A stretch of 25,444 nt of DNA. Origin: Euryarchaeota archaeon UBA4 (GTDB lineage: Archaea > Thermoplasmatota > Poseidoniia > Poseidoniales > Thalassarchaeaceae). The notes beneath the pieces were generated by a model. That model did no database searches. It was not told the DNA's origin and saw only the letters and a list, made by a program, of their open reading frames with translations. Positions 15,460-22,527 of the stretch are shown piece by piece. The stretch covers positions 1-25,444 of the forward strand of contig DAFQ01000013.1 of NCBI GenBank assembly GCA_002497985.1, given 5' to 3'. How positions within the stretch are numbered: the stretch's first letter is position 1; each line of letters begins with the position of its first letter. The position numbers and the translations under genes were made by a program.

Positions 15460-18400
15460 ATGCGTCAGCGTGTTGCGTGCCTACTGATGCTAATCATGAT
15501 TCTACATCCTGCCTCGGCTGCAATGTCAAATCATCCCCATTTTTCATCCGACGAAGAAACAGTCTCGGAGGCTTATTCTGGAGTGAATACCACTCCCATC
15601 CCAGTCATGGACACCTGGTTCGACTCAAGCCTCGGCGAGAGGATCGCAGATGGCTCAGAGGAGGTCCGAGTAACCGTCATCACCAGATCTCTACAGGCTC
15701 TTTCGCAATGGCAGGAAGCCAACGGCGCAATGGAGAAGCAGCTCCCTGCGAGCCTGGGGGAGTCACTGGTCCCTCAGGAGACATCAGATGGTGAAATTGA
15801 CCACAGGACGTTCTGGGTGGACTCCACATTGGCGCACAAGATTAGCGGAATACCCGGAGTGATAGCGGTAATCGATGCGGAGAGGTCCCCGGAGCCCTAT
15901 GACACAATACCATTCGAGAAGCCTGATGGCATCTCCCCAGAATCAGTGCGAAGTGGAGAGATTCACGGCGCTGTCGACGCATGGGAGAAGGGCTACACGG
16001 GAGAGGGAATGGTGGTGGCAGTGGCTGACACAGGAGTCGACTTCGCCCACCCAGATCTAAACGGGACACAGGCCAGGGTCACGTACGACAAGTCCCCCTA
16101 CGAGGGATGGCCACTAATGCTCGATCACAATAGCATGTACTACTGGATGGTATACGGGGAGGCTTATCCAGCCCGTTCCACCTGGTATGCAGATACCTCC
16201 ACTATAGACGTAGACAACAACTCAGACGGGCAACTAGAGGATTCAGGATACAACATCACAGGTGTAAACTCCTCGCTTTCGGGATTGTACCACCTCGGTC
16301 AGCACCCAGACTCATACCTGCGCTCGAAGCAGGGTGGCGACGTCCCCATTCTCGTAGTCGACGACAGGGTCTCAGGACTCTACGAGACAGTCTACGCAGA
16401 TCTGGATAGGGATGGATACTTCGGGGACGAGGTGCCAATGAGGCCAGGTGAAGAGACGGCTGGCCTGGATACCGACGGCGACGGCCTGTGGGATGTTTCC
16501 GCGGGGCTCGTATACTGGGTATCCGACGGCTCTCTGGGAGTTCCATACGGGAGCACTTACGCAGCGAGGCACGGTTACTCAGACAGGGTCGCCGGCGCAG
16601 GGAACCTCACCCTATTCATGTTTGAATCAGGAAGCCATGGCACACTCTGCGCCAGCGCTGTGGCAGCACAGGGGGTAGTTAGCGACGGGAAAGTGCTAGG
16701 GATGGCCCCAAACGCCACAATCACATCAATCGGCAACCATTACTCGGGGGGCCACTCCCTGGATGCGTGGAGGTTCATCGCAGAAGGCTACGATGGCAAC
16801 GTCGACACTCCCGACCAACCGAACATCGGCTCATTCTCGTTCGGCTACTCATCCGTAGATGACGCTGGCGCGGATGGATACTCACTTTACCTGGACTGGC
16901 TGACAAGAATCTACAACGACAACACATCGTATGCAGTGGCCATAGGGAATGGGGGGCACGGCTTTGGAACCACAAAGTCACCCGGAGCATCGAACGGAGT
17001 ATTCTCAGTAGGGGCATTCAGCAGTAGGTCAAGCGACTCTTGGGGACAGAGTGCCCCATGGTCCAATAGGGGCCCCAACGTGCTTGGCAGGATGGACCCA
17101 GATATCGTTTCCGTGGGATGGTCCGCCACCGGAGATGTTCCCCTGAACCAGAGGGACGGAGCGAACTCCGCATGGGGGACATGGGGGGGCACCAGCCTCG
17201 CAACCCCGATCGCAGCCGGACTCATGGCAGTCGTGGCCCAGGCATGGCAGGAGAATCTCGGTGATCATCCGGGTTCCCAGGAGTTCAGAGACTTCGTACT
17301 GTCAACCTCTGATGACAGGGGCTACGAGCCCTTCGTACAGGGGGGAGGGTGGTTCAATGCCTCTAGGGCAGTCTCCACGCTCGAGGGGGAGAACGGAACA
17401 TGGTGGGCCAGCCCCGCCCAGTGGAACAGTGGGACATTCCAAGGGCAGCACAGGGATGCAAACGTGAATCTGATGAGGCCTGGTGAAAGTCAGTTGGTGG
17501 AAATTGACTTCACCAATTACGCAGATTCGGACGTCCACCTCCGATACACCCCGATAAGATTCGCACCCCTCGAACACAATGTAGTCGTCTGGAACAGCAC
17601 GGGCAACGGAAGTGACGAGGGGGACGAGAACGGGAGCTGGGACGGGCACCAGGGCGACAGACCGGACCTGCTGATACCACTCCACATAGAATCCGACCCT
17701 CTCTTCCAGCTCCCCCATGGAACGAGGCAGCTGCGTGCCAGAGCCACGATCGACTACTCCAATTTCGATGGAAACCAGGACAGGGGCTCGGAGGAGAGGG
17801 TCTTCCTGCAGATTTACAGATGGACTGACGAAGACGGGGATGGGATCTACGTCGAGGACTTCGACAACGACTCCACGGTGGACTCGGACGACTGGACAGA
17901 ATCGGACGAACTGGAGGAGGTCACCTACTGGTGGTCCAACGGGCCAAATGCAGAGGTCCGCGTGGGTAATCCATTCGAGGACTCAAGAGACGGAATTCTT
18001 CTAGGGGTTTGGAACTACAACGGACAGCTCTCCGACGAGGAGGTCCGCATAGAGATCGACTGGACCTCCTTCGGGAGCGAGGAAGAGGATTGGATAGCCC
18101 TCCCCTCGAGCCGCAACGTCCCATCCAACAGCACGAGCACGGTCCCGATGACAATCACAGTCCCCCAAGGCGCGGAACCCGGCCTTCATCAGCACGGGGT
18201 CCTCGTCGAGTCCCACTTCATCAACCAGTCGACAGGGCAGATCTCACCGTCTCACCGCAATTGGACATTGCCGATAGTGACCAACGTCCCCTGGGTCGGC
18301 CCATTCACTCTCGAGGCTGCACCACTGGACGGGAACGTCTCCAATCAAACTCTCTACACTGAGGAGTGGATATCGGGGGCGACAAGGTGGGACTGGAGGT

Positions 18401-21400
18401 CCGAGAGCGGGGACTGGAGGTTCCTCTCTGTAGAGTGGCCATCCGAATGGGACACAGGCGGCACTGCCGTACTCGACGTAGACTGGGAGGACAATCAGTA
18501 CACCGATGTCGATGTACTGTGGATGTCAGAGATGACGCATGGCTACGCTGAAGAGGACCCCGTTCCGTACGGCAACTCCACGTTCTTCATAGATGAGAGG
18601 TCTGCCAATAACCACGTCTCGTCAGGCGCTCACAACTGGGGCACGTACACGGGTACCTCGCGGGAGGTCTTCGCCGTCCCTGCCTCTCCCGGGATACACC
18701 AGATGGCCCTCCATACCGCCCTGCACGGAGTGGGTACCAACGACAACGCACTGAACATCTCCGTTGGATACATAGCAGCCGAGGAATCCGGCTTCGAGAG
18801 GGTCGTAACAGACTGGTCCGAGGGAAGCGGAGTCGATGCAGTCCACGTCGTCTCAACAATACCGCTGCCAGTCTCCAACGTCTCGGCCTACGGGTGGTCC
18901 CAGCCGATTTACATGGGCAACGAGACGGCCTCTCAGGACGTCTCCTCGAACAAAATGACAGCTTCCTGGTGGCACAACGTCTCAGTGCGAAACGCCTCCG
19001 AGATCTCAATCGAGATGAACGCCCACGGTGATGCCGACCTGGATCTGTTCCTTTTCAGGGACTCCAATTCGGACGGCGAGTTCTCCTCCGGTGAGGAGGT
19101 GGCACGCTCATGGTCTGGGTCTTCCTCCGAGTCAATAGACATCGTAAATCCTGATGATGGGAACTACTCCGTGGCAGTTCATGGCTACTCAGTGCCAAGC
19201 GGCACGGTGCAGTTCTGGATAGATATCGACGTGGTCGGCGGGGACGAGCTCAGGATCACCGACCAGATGGGCCTCAGCGACTCCGAGATAACGTCAATCT
19301 GGCCCACCGGCACTGAGACGCTCGCCGGCCAAGTTCCCCATTCCGCAATCCAGGTCAACCTCGAGTTCGACAGGCCGGAATCAGCCGGCTCTTGGTCGGG
19401 CTTCATAGACATAGAGCTCGATGGCGGAATAAGCCTCAGGCTACCTTACTCCTACGAGCTTGTAGAGCTTGAGCCAGAGGTCTCCTTCTCCGTTCCGAAC
19501 AACATGACACAGACGAACCAGACGGTCCCGATAGAGATCCACGCCCTCGATACAGGGATTGGATTCAGGCTGGACGACCTGAATTGGTTCGCCGCCAACA
19601 ATGGAACGACGGTCCCCTCTGCTGACCTGGTCGAGGCAATAGAGACAAATGGGGCGCATCACAACCTGACCATGCTCTGGAACAGCGGTAACCACTTCGC
19701 CATCCCTGAGAACGTCTCGTTCAGGGAGGTTTGGATCAACGCGACACTTCCCGAGGTAGAGCAATGGCACGATTACGGGGTAAATCTGACTGACATCTCA
19801 GGCTTCTTCGATGACGCCTTCCTGTCCGTCGCCTTCGATGAGACAGCGCCAAACCTAGCTGTCAGCCACATCCCGTGGATTACGAGAAACGAGATACTCA
19901 CCTACCAGATTCAGACTGAACCGGGGGCCTCCGCATACCACTCGGGGAACCCAATCGAAATAGACGAATATGGAAACGCGGAGGTGTCTTTCCAGCTTTC
20001 TCAGGCAGAGGTCGGCTTCAACTCCGATACAGGCGACCCGTACTACTACATCGAGGGATCGAGCATCTTCGACATCACAGTCAGCGATGCGGCAGGAAAC
20101 TGGGTTTCGAGGAACTACGAGGTAATATTCGATCCCGAGTTGCCCTCCAATCCGTCTCTCCTCAAACTAACCGACCAAGACGGACGGACCTACCCGGCCC
20201 ACACAATCTCCACCCCGGTCAACCTCACACACGGGACATTGGAGGTGTCCGTTCCATCCGATGTCAGGGAATGGTGCATGACCGTCCTCTCCGATGTGTC
20301 TGAGCACAGTGCGCAGGACTGTGGCGAGGTACAGATGATTCCCGACCTCTACACGCCGTCCGATGGCCATCCCGACCCGCCTAACCAAGGAGGGTCACAG
20401 GACTACCGGACAACCACATACTCATTCAGCACAGAGGGCCTCCCCGATGGCGAGTACACCATCATCCTGGAACTCCACGACTGGGCCAACAACACGGCAT
20501 ACGAGACATGGCCCATATCGATCGACAAGACTCCCCCGGTAGTAGAGTGGGCCCTCAGCCCGTCGGACAGCGACGCAGCGCTATTCGACCACAGGCAGGG
20601 GCTCTCTTGGTCATCAAGCGAGTACGTCCACCTCACTTTCACCATAGACGGCGTATTGATCAGCGAGAGGAACTCCACCACAGGGGGCGCGATATTCGAA
20701 TTGAACAGGACCGGACCCCATCAGATTTGCATTATCGCTGTAGATGGGACCGAGGCACATGAGAACGACAACAGATTCGTCGACTGCAGGGAGATGTCCC
20801 TGGAGGACTCAATTTACGACTCGGTCATCATTGCGAACTGGAATGGTGGATTGGTGTCGTTAGACACCGTCCAGGCCACTATCCAGAGGGGCCCCGATCA
20901 GGAGATATGGTGGAGTGACTACTCTAGCGAGATGAACCTGATAACACCTGGAATGGACGTTGTATACCTAGAGTTCGAATTAGTGGAGGGTGACAACCAA
21001 TTCGTGGTGAACATAGAGTCTCTTCACGAGATTGACACCTACTACCTGTCCGTCGTTAGGGACACAACATCGCCCGAGCTCACCATCTGGGAGGTATCCA
21101 ACAGAACTTCCCCACTGGAGTCAAAGAGAATGGTCTCCGGGACCTGCGAGAGAGGTGCAAACGTGTTGATTTGGAGCGATGTCGATAGCCACCAGTTAGT
21201 ATGCCCCGTATCCGAGGAGTACACCATCGAGGTAATGGTCCTGGAATCCCCGGGGGAACACGCCATCTCCGCACTATCGACAGACAGTGCGAACAACGAG
21301 ATCAGGCTAGAGATCTCCGTACTCAAGCAAGAATGGGCCGACTGGGCCATTGAGGACGCTCGTTCCGGCGGCCCCATGATGTGGTGGTTCTCCCTCGCCT

Positions 21401-21561
21401 TCATCCTCCTACTCTCGGTAGTAGTTGCACCTGCAACCGCACTGGCCAGGAGGCGGTCCAAGAGCAGGAGGATAGCCTCCCACGGACCCGATCTGGACGA
21501 GATAATGGCGGAGATCGAAGCGGCGGCCGACAATCAGTTGGCAGAAATGGAAGAGGAATGA
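15460..21561 (+). CDS. Giant secreted, membrane-anchored subtilisin-like (S8) peptidase
   Basis: A 2033-residue exported protease. The signal peptide is residues 1 to about 20 (hydrophobic CLLMLIMILHPASA). A propeptide-like region follows to about 170. The S8 triad is Asp190 (AVADTGVDFAHPDL), His393 (GSHGTLCAS) and Ser579 (GGTSLATP), with oxyanion Asn497 (AIGNGG). About 200 residues separate Asp and His, and they hold acidic loops such as DLDRDGYFGDE and DTDGDGLWD that look like calcium sites. Beyond the catalytic domain lie some 1350 residues of beta-rich modules, one of them PPC-like (about 1175-1260), with many N-x-S/T sequons and several cysteine pairs. A membrane helix (about 1973-1996) is followed by RRRSKSRR and an acidic tail. 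It probably degrades protein at the cell surface. Confidence 0.94.
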   Translation: MRQRVACLLMLIMILHPASAAMSNHPHFSSDEETVSEAYSGVNTTPIPVMDTWFDSSLGERIADGSEEVRVTVITRSLQALSQWQEANGAMEKQLPASLGESLVPQETSDGEIDHRTFWVDSTLAHKISGIPGVIAVIDAERSPEPYDTIPFEKPDGISPESVRSGEIHGAVDAWEKGYTGEGMVVAVADTGVDFAHPDLNGTQARVTYDKSPYEGWPLMLDHNSMYYWMVYGEAYPARSTWYADTSTIDVDNNSDGQLEDSGYNITGVNSSLSGLYHLGQHPDSYLRSKQGGDVPILVVDDRVSGLYETVYADLDRDGYFGDEVPMRPGEETAGLDTDGDGLWDVSAGLVYWVSDGSLGVPYGSTYAARHGYSDRVAGAGNLTLFMFESGSHGTLCASAVAAQGVVSDGKVLGMAPNATITSIGNHYSGGHSLDAWRFIAEGYDGNVDTPDQPNIGSFSFGYSSVDDAGADGYSLYLDWLTRIYNDNTSYAVAIGNGGHGFGTTKSPGASNGVFSVGAFSSRSSDSWGQSAPWSNRGPNVLGRMDPDIVSVGWSATGDVPLNQRDGANSAWGTWGGTSLATPIAAGLMAVVAQAWQENLGDHPGSQEFRDFVLSTSDDRGYEPFVQGGGWFNASRAVSTLEGENGTWWASPAQWNSGTFQGQHRDANVNLMRPGESQLVEIDFTNYADSDVHLRYTPIRFAPLEHNVVVWNSTGNGSDEGDENGSWDGHQGDRPDLLIPLHIESDPLFQLPHGTRQLRARATIDYSNFDGNQDRGSEERVFLQIYRWTDEDGDGIYVEDFDNDSTVDSDDWTESDELEEVTYWWSNGPNAEVRVGNPFEDSRDGILLGVWNYNGQLSDEEVRIEIDWTSFGSEEEDWIALPSSRNVPSNSTSTVPMTITVPQGAEPGLHQHGVLVESHFINQSTGQISPSHRNWTLPIVTNVPWVGPFTLEAAPLDGNVSNQTLYTEEWISGATRWDWRSESGDWRFLSVEWPSEWDTGGTAVLDVDWEDNQYTDVDVLWMSEMTHGYAEEDPVPYGNSTFFIDERSANNHVSSGAHNWGTYTGTSREVFAVPASPGIHQMALHTALHGVGTNDNALNISVGYIAAEESGFERVVTDWSEGSGVDAVHVVSTIPLPVSNVSAYGWSQPIYMGNETASQDVSSNKMTASWWHNVSVRNASEISIEMNAHGDADLDLFLFRDSNSDGEFSSGEEVARSWSGSSSESIDIVNPDDGNYSVAVHGYSVPSGTVQFWIDIDVVGGDELRITDQMGLSDSEITSIWPTGTETLAGQVPHSAIQVNLEFDRPESAGSWSGFIDIELDGGISLRLPYSYELVELEPEVSFSVPNNMTQTNQTVPIEIHALDTGIGFRLDDLNWFAANNGTTVPSADLVEAIETNGAHHNLTMLWNSGNHFAIPENVSFREVWINATLPEVEQWHDYGVNLTDISGFFDDAFLSVAFDETAPNLAVSHIPWITRNEILTYQIQTEPGASAYHSGNPIEIDEYGNAEVSFQLSQAEVGFNSDTGDPYYYIEGSSIFDITVSDAAGNWVSRNYEVIFDPELPSNPSLLKLTDQDGRTYPAHTISTPVNLTHGTLEVSVPSDVREWCMTVLSDVSEHSAQDCGEVQMIPDLYTPSDGHPDPPNQGGSQDYRTTTYSFSTEGLPDGEYTIILELHDWANNTAYETWPISIDKTPPVVEWALSPSDSDAALFDHRQGLSWSSSEYVHLTFTIDGVLISERNSTTGGAIFELNRTGPHQICIIAVDGTEAHENDNRFVDCREMSLEDSIYDSVIIANWNGGLVSLDTVQATIQRGPDQEIWWSDYSSEMNLITPGMDVVYLEFELVEGDNQFVVNIESLHEIDTYYLSVVRDTTSPELTIWEVSNRTSPLESKRMVSGTCERGANVLIWSDVDSHQLVCPVSEEYTIEVMVLESPGEHAISALSTDSANNEIRLEISVLKQEWADWAIEDARSGGPMMWWFSLAFILLLSVVVAPATALARRRSKSRRIASHGPDLDEIMAEIEAAADNQLAEMEEE

Positions 21562-21608
21562 GGGCTCACTTGGGCAACGCTCATTTCCGAATGGTCCCCG
21601 CCATGTGC

Positions 21609-22457
21609 ATGGCAATAGAGAGAGTAGCAGTCCTGGGTGCGGGCCAAATGGGGGCCGGAATAGCCCAGGTGTCTGCCTGCGCTGGCTACGAAGTTGTGAT
21701 GATAGACATAAGCCAGGAGTTCGTTGACAGGGGAATGGGCACCATATCTTCGTCCCTCGATAAGCTGGTCTCGAAGGGCAGGATGACCGAGGAAGATTCG
21801 GCAAGCGCACTCTCGCTGATATCCTCGTCCACGGACAGGTCAGCGGCTTCCAACGCCGACCTAGTCGTCGAGGCGATACCGGAAATACCGGACCTGAAGT
21901 TCTCTACGTTCTCCGAGCTCGACTCGATTTGCAAGCCAGAGGCCATACTCGCCAGCAACACGTCCAGCATCTCGATCAACGAGATAGCAAGCCACACAGG
22001 GAGGCCTGACAGGGTGATAGGGATGCATTTCATGAACCCCGTCCCGATAATGAAGCTCATCGAGATAATCAATGGCAGTGAGACGGACCCAGAGGTGACT
22101 GCTGCGGTCCTCGAGGCCTCTGAGAGGATGGGGAAGGTGCCACTCGAGTGCAATGACTCGCCAGGGTTCGTCAGCAATAGGATCCTCTGCCCGATGCTGA
22201 ACGAGGCAATCCTCACCCTGCAGGAGGGCGTCGCAGAGCCAGAGGCGATAGACGGGATAATGAAACTGGGGATGAATCACCCCATCGGGCCACTGGCCCT
22301 TGCAGACTTGATCGGGCTTGACACCGTACTCCACATAATGGGAGTCCTGCATGAGGGACTCGGGCAGGAAAAGTATGCACCTGCACCCCTCCTCGTGGAA
22401 ATGGTTGAGTCCGGCCGGCTCGGTAGAAAATCGGGGTCTGGGTTCTACGAGTACTAG
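21609..22457 (+). CDS. 3-hydroxyacyl-CoA (3-hydroxybutyryl-CoA) dehydrogenase
   Basis: A 282-residue NAD-dependent dehydrogenase of the length usual for single-domain 3-hydroxybutyryl-CoA dehydrogenases. GAGQMGAGIAQ (10-20) is the dinucleotide fold, SNTSSI holds Ser119, HFMNPVPIMKLIEI holds the catalytic His140 with Glu152, and NDSPGFVSNRIL supplies Asn190. It oxidises L-3-hydroxyacyl-CoA to 3-oxoacyl-CoA in beta-oxidation, or works in reverse in butyryl-type pathways. The frame is open upstream with ATGs at 21558, 21591 and 21603; the first overlaps the subtilase stop as ATGA. The conserved Rossmann strand begins right after ATG 21609, so that start is preferred. With the acyl-CoA dehydrogenase upstream it indicates acyl-CoA catabolism. 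Confidence 0.93.
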   Translation: MAIERVAVLGAGQMGAGIAQVSACAGYEVVMIDISQEFVDRGMGTISSSLDKLVSKGRMTEEDSASALSLISSSTDRSAASNADLVVEAIPEIPDLKFSTFSELDSICKPEAILASNTSSISINEIASHTGRPDRVIGMHFMNPVPIMKLIEIINGSETDPEVTAAVLEASERMGKVPLECNDSPGFVSNRILCPMLNEAILTLQEGVAEPEAIDGIMKLGMNHPIGPLALADLIGLDTVLHIMGVLHEGLGQEKYAPAPLLVEMVESGRLGRKSGSGFYEY

Positions 22458-22470
22458 CCCCTAGGGGCTA
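22455..22470. promoter_or_regulatory. 16-bp perfect palindrome after hydroxyacyl-CoA dehydrogenase
   Basis: TAGCCCCTAGGGGCTA is a perfect palindrome that begins with the dehydrogenase TAG stop and lies 58 bases before the surface-protein ATG. It could be a dimeric regulator site for the downstream gene. A transcript end is less likely because there is no loop and no T-run. An A/T-rich GCTAAAT at its right edge could serve as a weak TATA box. Confidence 0.35.
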
Positions 22471-22527
22471 AATCCGGGTTTCCCGCCTTCTGCTAACCTT
22501 CAAGCGTACCCCACCCCACGGGTGCCC

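Noticed and set aside
21340..21561. PGF-CTERM-type archaeosortase signal at the C-terminus of the subtilase (and at about 25260-25444 in the repeat protein)
   Set aside because: Both have a hydrophobic helix followed by basic residues, but no PGF motif precedes it and a long cytoplasmic tail follows, so a plain membrane anchor fits better.
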